Positions 16,729-26,671 are shown, numbered from the stretch's first letter. The stretch: DNA of 44,687 nt from CAZOVB01 sp964583095 (GCA_964583095.1 CAZOVB010000036.1:1-44687), one strand, 5' to 3'. Notes: generated from the letters alone by a model not told the origin. Numbers and translations are program-made.

Positions 16729-18639
16729 CTACCCCTTGAGTTTCGCCAGCGACTGGGTGATGGCGTCTCGTTCGCCCTGGCTGCGCCAGTCCTGGGCCGA
16801 TGCCTTCTGCAATGCCTCTACGACAGCGGCGTTTCCCGCGAGAGTCGACAAAGCCTCGATCGCCATCAGCCGTTCCTGTTCGGTGACCCAGCGTGCCGCC
16901 AGAATGTCCAGCAAGCCCTGGCGGATCGAATCGGTCATCTCCTTCTCCAGCAGAACCCCCAAAGCCGTCTGACGCTCCCGGGCCGTCGAGAACTCCTGCC
17001 CAGTGATGCGGAGCAACAGGGCCGTAACCTTCTCAGGCTGGGCTTGCTGGGACACGAGATACTCCATGGCCGCAAGGCGAAGCTCCTCCCCTGCCGTCCT
17101 GTCCAGGACCAGCCGGGCCGAAGCGGTCGCCAGGGCGTTGTTCTGCGGAAGAACTTTCGCCAGGAATCGCAGAGAGACCGCCCGTTCGATCGGAGTCGTC
17201 TCCCGAGAGGCCAGGAGCTTCTGGGCCAGTTGCACCCGCTTCTGTAGTTCGTTCTTCTCAACCTCGGGATCGTAGAGAAACTCCAGGGACATCACTCGCA
17301 GATTCACAGGAAGCTCGCTGAGGCAGATCCCCTTGGCCAGTCGGTGTACCTCCTGGTCCTCGGGATACCGCTGGAAGAGGAATTCCAGGGTGGCCAGCTT
17401 CTCCTCCAGGCGAGGCCAGGTCAGGAGACAGCGCTGGATGAACATGTGCCGCACGCGCTGGTAGTTTGCGTAATTCTCCTTGAGAACAACGAAGGCTTCG
17501 TTCCTTTCTCTCGGGCGGGCTTTGGGGTCCGAGAGGGTCTTGGCCGCTTTGATGGCCCGCTCGTCCCGCAAGGGACCCGGCAGGAGCATGTCCGGATCCA
17601 GTTGCACCGATTCCGGCGATATCCCCGCAAGCCGCCGATGCATCTCGGGCAGGTCCTGGACTTCCAGGGCCAGGGCCTTTTGCCGCTGGACAACCTCCTC
17701 CGGGGCCTGCTGAGACTGGGAAAGATACCGCTGGTAGCAAACCAGCGCCCTGCCGCCCATGAAGGCCCGTCCCATCGGCGAGGCCTGCTTGGCCAGGAGA
17801 TCGTACCACCTGGCCAGTTCCAGGGCGACGTTCGGATCAAGCCGATCGACCGGCAAGGCCGCCAGAGGCATGTACAAGCCGACGACCGGGTCCCAGAAGT
17901 CCGGGCCGACATATTCCAGGGCCAGGTCCGGACGGTTGAGTTCCACCAGCAACAGCAGCGCCAACTGCCTTACCAATCTGGGCTTGTCCGCCTGGGCCTC
18001 CGGAATCTGCCCGGCCAGTTGCTCGCAGCGAAGCTCGTGGGTGCGAAGCTGAGAAGCCGCCTGGGATCGAAGGGCCAAGGCCTGACGTGTTTCAGGGCTC
18101 AGTACGCCGGAAAACTGTGTTGCCCTGGCGTAGAGATCCTGGGCCTGTTCCACCTGGCCGTCAAGAAGCCTGTCATCTGCAATGGCGATCATCTCCCGGG
18201 CATAGTCCAACAGGGCCTGTTGTCGCTGTTGGGCCGGGGCGGGCAACTGCCGCATCCGATCCAGGACCTCCAGGACTCTCTCCTGGCCCCGTTTCCGGGC
18301 CCCGGGCATCTGAGCCTGGGCTCTGGCAAGAGACAGAGCCCATTTGAGGCCTTCGGGGCTTGGGAGGAACAGTTCGTAAGCCCGGTCCATCAGAAGATCC
18401 CTGTAGGCGGTCTCCTCCTGGGCCTGGGCCTCGTGGAACATCCTCCTGCCCAGTGCGATGTCGTCCTTTGTCTCGGGGGTCTGCTTTACCGCCTCCCATT
18501 GCTTTCCGAACCGAGCGGCAAAGGCCTCCTGGGCCGAAGCAGCGGGCTGTTCCTGGGCCCCGACGCCGGCCCCGACCCCCAGGAAGACCAGAACAGCAAA
18601 GGCCCCCATGCGTGCCGGATGTGGTGGTTTTGTCTGCAT
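16729..18639 (-). CDS. Secreted helical-repeat protein of unknown function
   Basis: 636 residues from the ATG at 18639; a start nine bases earlier (18648) is too close to the GAAGGG site. The N-terminus is a signal peptide (MQTKPPHPARMGAFAVLVFL, cleavage near GVGAQ). The rest is almost all alpha-helical. The first two thirds have TPR-like Ala/Leu patterning (LYARATQ, LARWYDLLAKQ). The last 200 residues have HEAT-like units with phrases such as LRFLAKVLPQNN, LRLAAMEYLV and LMAIEALSTLAGN. No catalytic motif is seen. It is probably a periplasmic scaffold or an assembly factor. It resembles in style the TPR/HEAT protein at 22905-25229 but is not an obvious copy of it. Confidence 0.75.
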   Translation of the reverse strand: MQTKPPHPARMGAFAVLVFLGVGAGVGAQEQPAASAQEAFAARFGKQWEAVKQTPETKDDIALGRRMFHEAQAQEETAYRDLLMDRAYELFLPSPEGLKWALSLARAQAQMPGARKRGQERVLEVLDRMRQLPAPAQQRQQALLDYAREMIAIADDRLLDGQVEQAQDLYARATQFSGVLSPETRQALALRSQAASQLRTHELRCEQLAGQIPEAQADKPRLVRQLALLLLVELNRPDLALEYVGPDFWDPVVGLYMPLAALPVDRLDPNVALELARWYDLLAKQASPMGRAFMGGRALVCYQRYLSQSQQAPEEVVQRQKALALEVQDLPEMHRRLAGISPESVQLDPDMLLPGPLRDERAIKAAKTLSDPKARPRERNEAFVVLKENYANYQRVRHMFIQRCLLTWPRLEEKLATLEFLFQRYPEDQEVHRLAKGICLSELPVNLRVMSLEFLYDPEVEKNELQKRVQLAQKLLASRETTPIERAVSLRFLAKVLPQNNALATASARLVLDRTAGEELRLAAMEYLVSQQAQPEKVTALLLRITGQEFSTARERQTALGVLLEKEMTDSIRQGLLDILAARWVTEQERLMAIEALSTLAGNAAVVEALQKASAQDWRSQGERDAITQSLAKLKG

Positions 18640-18898
18640 GCGACGCATCCCTTCATTTTCCGAGATTGGACGTGGCTAACCATCGCCCTTTGCCCGTGTC
18701 TTGTATATCGGCCTGGGCGCGGAGCTGCCTCTAATGTAACGTCGTTCCGACCCAAATGTTGCGTGGATGTTCCATTGTGACCCAAGCATTATTTCGGTGT
18801 TCGCTGAGGTCTAAAAGTGGTAGAATCCTCCTTGGAAGACCTCGCGGGCCTATACGTCCGCAACCCCGATTGCGCCCCCGAAAAGCATGGGAGTTGAC

Positions 18899-19852
18899 AT
18901 GAAACCTCGTTTGATCTGCTTACCGATCGCTCTGCTTACGCTGGTGACACCGCTGGCCGCTCAAGACAACCAGGACAGCGTCGACTTCACCAAGATTCAG
19001 CAGGAACTCCTGGAAGACGCCAAAAGGGTCTACCAGTCCGAGAAGCCCCAGCACGACTGGGACCGCCGCCTGCGAGACGTCGAGGTCACGCAGGAAAACC
19101 TCGACAATTACCTCCAAGGGCTTCAGAAACCCCTCCCACCGGACCTGGGCGCCTACGTGATGCAGCAACTTCTTCGGCCGTTGGTTAAAGCACAGACGCA
19201 AGTCGCCAAGAAAGCCTTGCCCGTCGCCCAGAGACTATGCACGTCCCATATCCGTTTCCAGGACCTTCCACAGCTCAACGCCGCTACCGCCCGCGCGGTC
19301 CAAATGCCGGAGTACAAACCCAACCAACGTGATGACCAGGCCATGCGGGAACTGATGCAGGCCGTCCAGCGACGAAACCAGGTTCTCCAGCGCTACGAGA
19401 TCGTCAGGCTGCACAATCTTTACGCCGAAGAACTTATCGAAACCTACGCAAGGCTGATGCTTCGCCACGGCGATGATCGATCCGACTCCCAACTGGTTTC
19501 GATGATCCGCGAGTACAACGACCGCGACCTTTCCACCTTTGCTAAGATCGTCTCCACTGTTGGAGATGAATCCAAGAATCTGACCAAGCAGCGTGCAGAG
19601 GCCTTTTACGACCTGTTTACCGACATCGGCGGCAGGTTTCGCATGGAGACCCGGAAGTACAACTCCCCCTCTCAGGTCGGGATCGAGAAATCAGGCCAAG
19701 CCCGTTTCGGGGAAAGCAGCGTCAGGGTCGGTCAACTCTTTCTCGAAGCCGCCGACGACTTGGCCAAGAAGCATGGTTTTGATCGCGTGAATGTTCCCAG
19801 CCGCCAGGATATTCAAGAGTTTCAGAAGAAACAGCGCGAGCGTCGGCGTTGA
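18899..19852 (+). CDS. Secreted protein of unknown family
   Basis: 317 residues from ATG 18899, preceded by GGGAG at 5 bases; an ATG at 18887 adds four residues but has a worse site. A signal peptide (MKPRLICLPIALLTLVTPLA, then AQDNQ) is clear. The mature part is helical and charged, rich in Gln and Arg, with long amphipathic helices (about 35-300) and no recognised domain. A -10 like TAGAAT lies about 70 bases upstream (near 18824) but the -35 is weak. The stop overlaps or lies just before the start of aroDE, so both may share a transcript although their roles look unrelated. Confidence 0.75.
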   Translation: MKPRLICLPIALLTLVTPLAAQDNQDSVDFTKIQQELLEDAKRVYQSEKPQHDWDRRLRDVEVTQENLDNYLQGLQKPLPPDLGAYVMQQLLRPLVKAQTQVAKKALPVAQRLCTSHIRFQDLPQLNAATARAVQMPEYKPNQRDDQAMRELMQAVQRRNQVLQRYEIVRLHNLYAEELIETYARLMLRHGDDRSDSQLVSMIREYNDRDLSTFAKIVSTVGDESKNLTKQRAEAFYDLFTDIGGRFRMETRKYNSPSQVGIEKSGQARFGESSVRVGQLFLEAADDLAKKHGFDRVNVPSRQDIQEFQKKQRERRR

Positions 19853-19866
19853 AATCTTTGATCGGC

Positions 19867-21399
19867 ATGGATGATGAATCGCTGCAAACACTGCTGATCT
19901 GCCCGCTGACCGGGCGAAGTCTCGAGGAAATGCTCGCCCAGGCCCGCCAGGCTCTCCAGGCCGGGGCCGACGCCCTCGAATGTCGCCTGGATTACCTCGA
20001 TCGCCTTCCGGAAATCCAGGAACTGCGAGACTGGTTCCAACAGGTCCTCCCGGCGAAGGTCATCGCCACCTGCCGTCCCGAAAGACAGGGAGGGCGTTTC
20101 TGTGGCCCCGAACGTAAGAGGCTTGTCTTGCTCACCCGCGCAGTTCAGGCGGGAGCCCACTGGATCGACGTGGAATCCGACGTCCCCCCGGGAGACCGCC
20201 CCCCAGGCCGCGTCATTCTCTCGTTTCACGATTTCCAGCGTCGCCCGGACGATCTGTCCGATCTGGTCCAGGAACTGGATCGCTCCCGGGCCTCGGCCAA
20301 CAAGGTCGCCTTTGCCGCGGATAGTCCCGAAGACGCACTGCGATGCTTCGACCAGATCCGACAGGCCTCCAAACCCACCCTTGCCCTGGCCATGGGGGAA
20401 CACGGGGTGCTGAGCCGACTGGCCGCTCGGAAATTCGGCGCCTTTGGCACCTTCGCCAGTCTGGACGATTCTCAGGCCTCCGCCCCGGGCCAGCCCACGC
20501 TGGAGCAGATCCGCACGCTCTACCGGTGGGACTGCATCACCCCCGATACTCCGCTGTATGGCGTGATCGGCTGCCCGGTGGCCCACTCGATGAGCCCGGC
20601 CATCCACAACGCATCTTTTGCCGCCCTGGGACTCCCAGGCCTGTACGTACCCCTGCGCGTGGAGGCCTGCTGGGATCATTTCGCCCGCCTGATCGACGGC
20701 ATCGAGCAAAGGCCCTGGCTGGACTGGCGCGGGCTCAGCGTAACCCTGCCCCACAAGCAGCATGCGTTGCGATACGTCGGGGTTCGCTGCTGCGACGAAC
20801 TGACCCGCAAGATCGGCGCGGTCAACACCCTGACTTTCCAACCCGGTCAGCCTCTGCAAGGCCACAATACCGACTACGCCGCCGCGCTGGATTCGCTTTG
20901 CGAAGCCCTGGGAATCTCACGAGAGAAGATCGCCGACCACCCCTGCGCCATCCTGGGGGCCGGCGGCGTCGCTCGTGCCTTGGTGGCCGCCCTGCGACAC
21001 TACGGCGCCGGCGTGACGATCTTCAACCGGACCGTCTCGCGGGCCGAGGCACTGGCCGAAGAATTCGACGCCCAGGCCGCCCCGCTGACCCAGGCCCCCC
21101 ACTGCCAGGCCGATACGTTGATCAACTGCACCTCGGTGGGCATGCATCCCAACACATCGGCAAGCCCGATCGACCGGATCCCCCCCAGCGTTCAACTGGT
21201 CTTTGACACCATTTACAATCCCGTCCGCACCCGGCTTCTCGAACAGGCCGCCGAGGCCGGCTGCCGAACCCTCACCGGCTTGGACATGTTTGTTGAACAA
21301 GGCGCAGCGCAGTTCGAGCTCTGGACGGGTCAAAAAGCCCCGCGGCAAGTCATGCGGGATGTAATCCTGGAAAAACTCGTCGCAGCTAGCGCCGATTGA
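19867..21399 (+). CDS. aroDE: Bifunctional 3-dehydroquinate dehydratase/shikimate dehydrogenase
   Basis: 510 residues from ATG 19867; a TTG at 19849 overlapping the upstream TGA would add six residues, and neither has a strong ribosome binding site. The N-terminal half is a type I dehydroquinase: LICPLTGRSLEEM, ECRLDYL, catalytic His in ILSFHDF and Schiff-base Lys in NKVAFAA. The C-terminal half (from about residue 230) is shikimate dehydrogenase: GCPVAHSMSPAIHN, catalytic Lys in TLPHKQ, GHNTDY, the NADP site GAGGVARAL and NRT. Together they catalyse steps three and four of the shikimate pathway. Such AroD-AroE fusions are known from plants, chlamydiae and planctomycetes. The 3' end overlaps the convergent membrane gene by 14 bases. 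Confidence 0.95.
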   Translation: MDDESLQTLLICPLTGRSLEEMLAQARQALQAGADALECRLDYLDRLPEIQELRDWFQQVLPAKVIATCRPERQGGRFCGPERKRLVLLTRAVQAGAHWIDVESDVPPGDRPPGRVILSFHDFQRRPDDLSDLVQELDRSRASANKVAFAADSPEDALRCFDQIRQASKPTLALAMGEHGVLSRLAARKFGAFGTFASLDDSQASAPGQPTLEQIRTLYRWDCITPDTPLYGVIGCPVAHSMSPAIHNASFAALGLPGLYVPLRVEACWDHFARLIDGIEQRPWLDWRGLSVTLPHKQHALRYVGVRCCDELTRKIGAVNTLTFQPGQPLQGHNTDYAAALDSLCEALGISREKIADHPCAILGAGGVARALVAALRHYGAGVTIFNRTVSRAEALAEEFDAQAAPLTQAPHCQADTLINCTSVGMHPNTSASPIDRIPPSVQLVFDTIYNPVRTRLLEQAAEAGCRTLTGLDMFVEQGAAQFELWTGQKAPRQVMRDVILEKLVAASAD

Positions 21400-22189
21400 C
21401 CAGGTAGGCAGCCAGGAACGCCATCTGCGTCAACAGGTTCACCGCCAGGAGGGGATCTCTGCGAAGCCCCCCTGCTGCGCGGCAGAACCAGGCACCCGCC
21501 GAAGCTGCCGTAAGAATCGTTACCAGGGGAATGCTGAACTGCCACCACGAAAGATGGTTGAAATACCACAGGGAGACCATCAGAACCGCCCCCATGGTAA
21601 AGGCAGCCGTGGCCGGCCCGCAGCGCCGCGCGAAGGCAGCAACGCAGGCTTCGGTCTTCTCGTCGGGTCTGTGGAATTGCACGGTCAGCAGCATTGCCCA
21701 GGAGCCCCAGACCGGTGCCAGCAATAGAGCCCTGTGCCACGGCTGGGGACGAATCCACTCGAGCATCCGGGGAAGATAGGATGCGCTGTTGAGGTTCCAC
21801 CCTGTCCCTTCCAGCAGGAACACCACGTAGGTGAGCATCAGGGCGGTTGCGGTTATGGCCCGGCCGGTCTCGCCGACACTCAGCAGATGCGCCAAGGCTT
21901 CCAGGGCTCGGCGATAGACCCCCGTAAGCGTCGCCAAGGTCACCAGCAAGACCGAGGCCAGCGGCAGCGACGCACTTCGACGCACCGCCAACCCCCCCAG
22001 TTCCCACAGACCGATGCAAAGGATTCCCCAGCCCAGACCGATCAACATCAGCCACAGCCAGGCCCCCTGAAAGCACGTTGCCTGGAGGCTATCGAGCCTG
22101 GCGCGCCTGGCCGTCAAGAGCAGCCAGGCGCCTCGAAGCGCCCAACATTTCTCCCGTCCGTCACTTTGGGTCGAAGCATCTTCCGACAT
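21386..22189 (-). CDS. Multi-pass membrane protein of unknown function
   Basis: 267 residues with about six or seven hydrophobic segments: near residues 43-63, 76-90, 112-126, 155-170, 195-208, 218-232 and 248-262. The start lies only 4 bases after the KDPG aldolase stop, so it is the last gene of the folK operon. No family motif is recognised. Trp-rich membrane borders and absence of charged residues in the spans argue against a transporter with a polar channel, but this is weak evidence. It ends inside the 3' end of aroDE on the other strand. Confidence 0.7.
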   Translation of the reverse strand: MSEDASTQSDGREKCWALRGAWLLLTARRARLDSLQATCFQGAWLWLMLIGLGWGILCIGLWELGGLAVRRSASLPLASVLLVTLATLTGVYRRALEALAHLLSVGETGRAITATALMLTYVVFLLEGTGWNLNSASYLPRMLEWIRPQPWHRALLLAPVWGSWAMLLTVQFHRPDEKTEACVAAFARRCGPATAAFTMGAVLMVSLWYFNHLSWWQFSIPLVTILTAASAGAWFCRAAGGLRRDPLLAVNLLTQMAFLAAYLVNRR

Positions 22190-22193
22190 GGAT

Positions 22194-22853
22194 TCAGCGA
22201 CCCGCCTTGGCCGCGCGGGCCTCGGCTACGATCGAAACGTACTGCTGAGCCCGCTGTGTGATTTCTCCGAATTGTCCCGATGCCAGTGCGGTCTTCGTTA
22301 CCAGCGACGAGCCGATTCCCAGTGTCTGCGCGCCGGCGTCGATCCACTTGGCCGCCGTGTCCAAATCCACCCCTCCGGTGGGAGTCAGTTTCAGATGCGG
22401 CATCGGGGCCAGGACCGCCTTGAGATACCCGGGGCCCAACCCGCTGCCGGGAAACACCTTCACCATGTCGGCTCCAAGCCGGGTTGCGTGAAGAATTTCG
22501 GTCGGCGTCAGGGCTCCGGGGATACAGGGCAGGTCGTGTCGATGTGCCTCGTCGATGATCTCTTCCCGCGTGACCGGGGAGACGACGTACTGTGCGCCGG
22601 CCTGGATGGCCTCGAGGGCGGTCCGGCGATCCAGAACGCTTCCCACGCCCACACACGCATCGGGAAGCTCCTGGCGGCAACGTCGGATCAGCTCCAGCGC
22701 GCCGGGGGTGGTCATGGTGATTTCGAGACAGTCCACGCCCCCTTCCAGAAGGGCCTGGCCAACCTGGAGCAACTGGGCCGAGCCCGAGGCCCGTACGACA
22801 GCCACCACTCCCTTCTCACAGAGGCGCTGGAGTATTGCAGCGCGATCGGACAT
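22194..22853 (-). CDS. eda: 2-keto-3-deoxy-6-phosphogluconate (KDPG/KHG) aldolase
   Basis: 219 residues, a class I aldolase TIM barrel. VVAVVRASG near the start, the general base Glu44 in CLEITM, GVGSV, the Schiff-base Lys132 in DMVKVFP, and LTPTGGV are all in place. It cleaves KDPG to pyruvate and glyceraldehyde 3-phosphate in the Entner-Doudoroff pathway or in hexuronate breakdown. GGAG lies 7 bases before the ATG. No edd or kdgK gene is in the window, so its partner pathway is not shown here. It sits 51 bases after the TPR/HEAT gene in the folK operon. Confidence 0.93.
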   Translation of the reverse strand: MSDRAAILQRLCEKGVVAVVRASGSAQLLQVGQALLEGGVDCLEITMTTPGALELIRRCRQELPDACVGVGSVLDRRTALEAIQAGAQYVVSPVTREEIIDEAHRHDLPCIPGALTPTEILHATRLGADMVKVFPGSGLGPGYLKAVLAPMPHLKLTPTGGVDLDTAAKWIDAGAQTLGIGSSLVTKTALASGQFGEITQRAQQYVSIVAEARAAKAGR

Positions 22854-22904
22854 GGAATTCTCCTTTTGACTTCGTGTGTTCTTGTGACCACTGGGGCCGG
22901 CGGG

Positions 22905-25229
22905 CTAGGGCCTCTCGGGTGGCAGAAAGGCCCGGGCCATCGCAGCGACGAATTCCGAGCTGTCGGAGGCACAATGCTCCAGGGCCTTGCCCCGCGTTTC
23001 CCACCGGGACTGGCCGATCAGTTCGATCGCCCGCATCCGGACCAGCCAACTCGGATCGCTCAATCGGGCCGAAACGGGGCCCAGAATCTCTTCAGAAAGT
23101 CTCAGGCCCTCCAAGCCGGTGAGTACCTCGCTGCGCACAACCGGGCTGGGATTGACCAGGGCCTTTCTCAGCAGCGAAAGGGCGTCTGGCTTGAGCGGAA
23201 CATCCTGCAGCATGTGCGGCATCTGGGCCTGGCCCAGCTCGATTTTCCGGGCCTGGCGAACCAGCAACGCGACTTTCCGACCGGCCTGGAGCCGCGAAGG
23301 CAGGTCCTTGCGGCCCAGCTGTTCTTCCAGTTGCCTTACCTTGCTTCGATAGGCCTCAAGCCAGTCCCGGGGGCGGTCCGACTGCGAGGCCACCAATGAT
23401 TGACGTCGGATGACGACCGGTTCCGGGGCCAGATTGGGCCTTGCCGAACGTGTCCTGCCTTCGGAATCCCCAACGGGCTCCGGTATGGCAGCGACCGTCA
23501 GCGACCCGACCGCAAAGGGCATGGAATTGAGCGCGGGGCCCAACTTTCCGGCATCCAGGCAGGCGGTTGTCTTGAGCTGTTTCCCACCGGGGAGAACCCT
23601 TGGCCCCCGCCAGCTGAGCAGGGGAAGGTCGTCAAAGGTCCGCCCGGCCCCTGTAACCACCCGCAGATGAAGCAGCGGCTGAAAGACCCCTTCGGGCCCA
23701 AGGGGCAAGGGTTGCTCGGAAAGGTTCTCCAGCACCGCCCGGACCTCGATCGGCTCCCCGGGTTCCACAGCGTCGGAGACGGGACTGAGGGTAATCCGCA
23801 AGAACCGTTCGGGCGACACCGCGGCGATTCGAATCCAGGTCGAATCTTCGAATTGCTCAGCCACGTCTTTGGCGCCAGGAACCTCGGGCAGTTTGATCTC
23901 CACTTCCCGCGCCACCTGGCGGAGCATTCGAGCCCCGGGACCCGAGCGGGAAACCCCCGCTGCCCGTTCGATCATTGCCTTGGCCTGGTCGTTGTCTGAC
24001 TGTCGGACGTAGACCCGGGCAACCGCGGCGGCAGCAAAGGCATCGTGATCCACCAGCTCCTTGAGCAGGGCCAAACCCGTATCGATTTCATCCGAGGCAA
24101 GGTGAGCCATCCCCAGGACACGCTTGGACAAGGGATGATCCGGCTCCAGGCTGGAAGCATGGCGGGCGAATTTCATCGCTTCGTCCGGGTTGGGTTTCCA
24201 CACCAGGTAGAACCAGGAGACCTCCGTGGCCAGGGAGGCGGTCAAGACTTCCTCGGACAGCGCCTTCTGGTATTTCTTCTCCAGTCTGTCGATCAGGTCG
24301 CGTACCTGATCGGTGCGGCCCAGCATGCGGGCCGCTTCAATCCTTGGCAGCAGCCAGGCGTCGCTCTGTCGAGTCTCTTCCGGTAAGGCATCAATCATCT
24401 CCAGCGCATCCTGGGATTTTCCCGCGTCGAGAAGCGCATTGCACCAGGCTGAGAGAATCGCCGGATCGGCCAACCTTTCCCCTCGCTGCCGGCGGAGTTG
24501 CTGGATGGTCTCGAACATCTTCAAGGCCTGGTTGTGCAGGCCGAACTGGCCAAGCATCAGCGCGACGCGAAGATTCAGCGCCGCATTTCTCGGCTGGGCG
24601 GTATGCAGCCGGAAGACCAGGGAGGCCTGCTGCCCAGGCTGGCCGCCGCTGTCCTGATCGAGCATTGCGGAGATTGCCTGGGGACTCATCGGATCGGTAC
24701 GCAGAGCCCTGAGGAACATCGCGCGGGCCAAGTGGGGCCGGCCCTGCCCGCGACGGATCAGCGCCAATTGAACCGCGGTGTCGGATCGCAGTGCGTCGGA
24801 GAGCTCCGGCCGAGACAGGAGCTCTTCCAGAAAGGCCGCGCGATCCTCCGCCTGCTGCAATTTCGAGAGACTCAGGGCAAGCCACCGAGAGGACAGGGCA
24901 ACATCTTCAGGCTGCTTTTCCAGGCAGATGCCGACGGTCTCGACCGCTTTGTCCACCTGGCCCTGCAGTGCATAGACCTCGCTGAGCAGCCGGCAGGCTT
25001 CGATGTTTTCCGGGTCAATGGCTTTTGTGGCTTTGAGCAATGTGACGATCCTCGCCGCCCGACCCGGAACATCCGGATCGCCGTGAATAAGCCGTTTGGC
25101 GCTGAAGACGAGGCCTTCCCCTGCAAGACGGTCGGCCTGGGTGATCTGCCCTATCGCCGGGGCACCAAGGGGAAGCAGGATCAGCCCGGTCAGTATCGAA
25201 AACCGGCTAAGCAGGGCCCGAGCGTTCAT
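22905..25229 (-). CDS. Secreted TPR and HEAT repeat protein
   Basis: 774 residues. A signal peptide (MNARALLSRFSILTGLILLP, cleavage near AIGQ) is followed by TPR-like units over about residues 35-470: IEACRLLSEVYALQGQVDKA is a good example. A beta-rich segment (about 485-615) has PGEPIEVRAVLENLSEQPLP, typical of an Ig-like or transglutaminase-associated fold. A helical linker and HEAT-like units close the protein (about 690-774). Its ATG overlaps the lgt stop (ATGA), so it is co-translated with lgt. It is likely a periplasmic scaffold; no enzyme motif is visible. Confidence 0.8.
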   Translation of the reverse strand: MNARALLSRFSILTGLILLPLGAPAIGQITQADRLAGEGLVFSAKRLIHGDPDVPGRAARIVTLLKATKAIDPENIEACRLLSEVYALQGQVDKAVETVGICLEKQPEDVALSSRWLALSLSKLQQAEDRAAFLEELLSRPELSDALRSDTAVQLALIRRGQGRPHLARAMFLRALRTDPMSPQAISAMLDQDSGGQPGQQASLVFRLHTAQPRNAALNLRVALMLGQFGLHNQALKMFETIQQLRRQRGERLADPAILSAWCNALLDAGKSQDALEMIDALPEETRQSDAWLLPRIEAARMLGRTDQVRDLIDRLEKKYQKALSEEVLTASLATEVSWFYLVWKPNPDEAMKFARHASSLEPDHPLSKRVLGMAHLASDEIDTGLALLKELVDHDAFAAAAVARVYVRQSDNDQAKAMIERAAGVSRSGPGARMLRQVAREVEIKLPEVPGAKDVAEQFEDSTWIRIAAVSPERFLRITLSPVSDAVEPGEPIEVRAVLENLSEQPLPLGPEGVFQPLLHLRVVTGAGRTFDDLPLLSWRGPRVLPGGKQLKTTACLDAGKLGPALNSMPFAVGSLTVAAIPEPVGDSEGRTRSARPNLAPEPVVIRRQSLVASQSDRPRDWLEAYRSKVRQLEEQLGRKDLPSRLQAGRKVALLVRQARKIELGQAQMPHMLQDVPLKPDALSLLRKALVNPSPVVRSEVLTGLEGLRLSEEILGPVSARLSDPSWLVRMRAIELIGQSRWETRGKALEHCASDSSEFVAAMARAFLPPERP

Positions 25230-26629
25230 TTCCTTCTCCTTCGGTTGTTTGACTGCGAAGGCGCGGCCGCAGTTTCAGCCCTGGCCAGGCGGAGGTTCCA
25301 ACTCGGCCCGGCCGAGGCAGTCATACGCTGGAGCAGCAGGAAGATCCCCACCCCCGCGGCGATCATCCCCATAGAGGTCCACTGGTTGTGGGTCAGTTGC
25401 AGACGCAGCAGGTTGTGGGGGTTGTCGTTTCGAATCAACTCCAGGAAGAATCGCGTGATCGGATAGAGCACCAGCAGCAGGGCAAAGACCTGCCCCTCTC
25501 GCCGTCGCCTGCGAAAGAACAGGCCCAGGATCGACGCGATGAGCAGCGCGTTGACGATCCCAAGCATCTGCGCAGGCTTGACCGGCAGGGAATGGGCGCT
25601 GTGAGCGATCGATATTTCATCTTTCTTCAGGTAGGTCTGGGCATTGATACGCTCCTGGCCTGTGAGCTCGCCATCAAAGGTGATGTCGAATTCGTTGAGC
25701 AGCCAGGCTTTCCTGCGGGTGAGATAGTTGACGAACTCCTCCCGGGACAGGAGCCCGTCACGCGGGGCCGTGTCGGACAGCATCGCATAGGACCATTTCT
25801 CGCTTCCGGCAAGGGGGGCAAGGCCCTGGCTCAGTGCCCGGTCCCATTCTTCCCGGCTGATTAGGCCGTCGTGGTCGGCAATTCGGGCAAAACCTTCCTC
25901 CCATTGCTGCCGGCTCTGGTCCAGAAAGCCCAGTTGTTCCCTATCCAGGGGGCCGTGAAGTTCCGAAACGGGAACCAGGGCCTCTGTGCCGGGCAGATAC
26001 AGGTGCGGGTCGGGCTCGACAAGGTCTTCGTGCAGTTGATGGGCATAGGGCGGGGAAGGACTACGCGTCGCCTCGGAAAACGGATGCTCCCTGCCGTCGA
26101 GCTTGACAAGCGGCCTGGAGTACATCGGGAATTCCATCGCCAGGGCGGAATGACTGGTGCAGACCGCCCCGAAGCAGCAGCCGTTGAGCAGGCAACCCAT
26201 TCGCCCAAAGGCCAGGCCCACCATCAGACTCGGGGCCACGATATCCATATAGCGACGCAGCGGCACGCGTTTGAGACGGAAGAAAACCAACACCGCCGCT
26301 GTCGCCAGCAGCAGGCCTCCATAGTAGATCAAGCCGCCGGAGGTGATATTGAAGATATCCAGCAGCAGGTTGGGGCTTCGGGCGAACTGGGAATCCCAGT
26401 TTTCGATGACATAAGCCAGCCGCGCCCCCAGCACCCCGGAAACCAGGGCAATGATTCCGGCAAGGGAGATAACTTCCGGGTTTTCCCCGACCCGCCGCGC
26501 CCGCCACTGGGCCAGAAGGATGGCACTGATGAAACCCAGCACCATCATCAGTCCGTAACCGTAGACCCGCAAGGCCACGTCGGCACCGAACAGTTCCCAC
26601 TTGCCTAGATCGATCAGGATCTGTCGCAT
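25226..26629 (-). CDS. lgt: Prolipoprotein diacylglyceryl transferase with an EF-hand-like insert
   Basis: 467 residues against about 260-290 for ordinary Lgt. GAGGA lies 5 bases before the ATG. The membrane core is recognisable: helix 1 region with YGYGLMM, ITSGGLIYYGGLL in place of the usual HGG, and the signature GRMGCLLNGCCFG in the variant form seen in planctomycetes. RFFLELIRND supplies the second essential Arg. Between residues about 170 and 345, where Lgt has its periplasmic head, an insert carries three EF-hand-like loops (DHDGLISREEW at 252-262, DTAPRDGLLSREEF at 286-299, FDITFDGELTGQE at 314-326). The enzyme transfers diacylglycerol to the lipobox Cys at the membrane. It lies between panD and a secreted TPR protein. 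Confidence 0.9.
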   Translation of the reverse strand: MRQILIDLGKWELFGADVALRVYGYGLMMVLGFISAILLAQWRARRVGENPEVISLAGIIALVSGVLGARLAYVIENWDSQFARSPNLLLDIFNITSGGLIYYGGLLLATAAVLVFFRLKRVPLRRYMDIVAPSLMVGLAFGRMGCLLNGCCFGAVCTSHSALAMEFPMYSRPLVKLDGREHPFSEATRSPSPPYAHQLHEDLVEPDPHLYLPGTEALVPVSELHGPLDREQLGFLDQSRQQWEEGFARIADHDGLISREEWDRALSQGLAPLAGSEKWSYAMLSDTAPRDGLLSREEFVNYLTRRKAWLLNEFDITFDGELTGQERINAQTYLKKDEISIAHSAHSLPVKPAQMLGIVNALLIASILGLFFRRRRREGQVFALLLVLYPITRFFLELIRNDNPHNLLRLQLTHNQWTSMGMIAAGVGIFLLLQRMTASAGPSWNLRLARAETAAAPSQSNNRRRRK

Positions 26630-26671
26630 CTCATTCCTCGGACTAAGGCTTGGACCGGCCCGGAGATCGCC

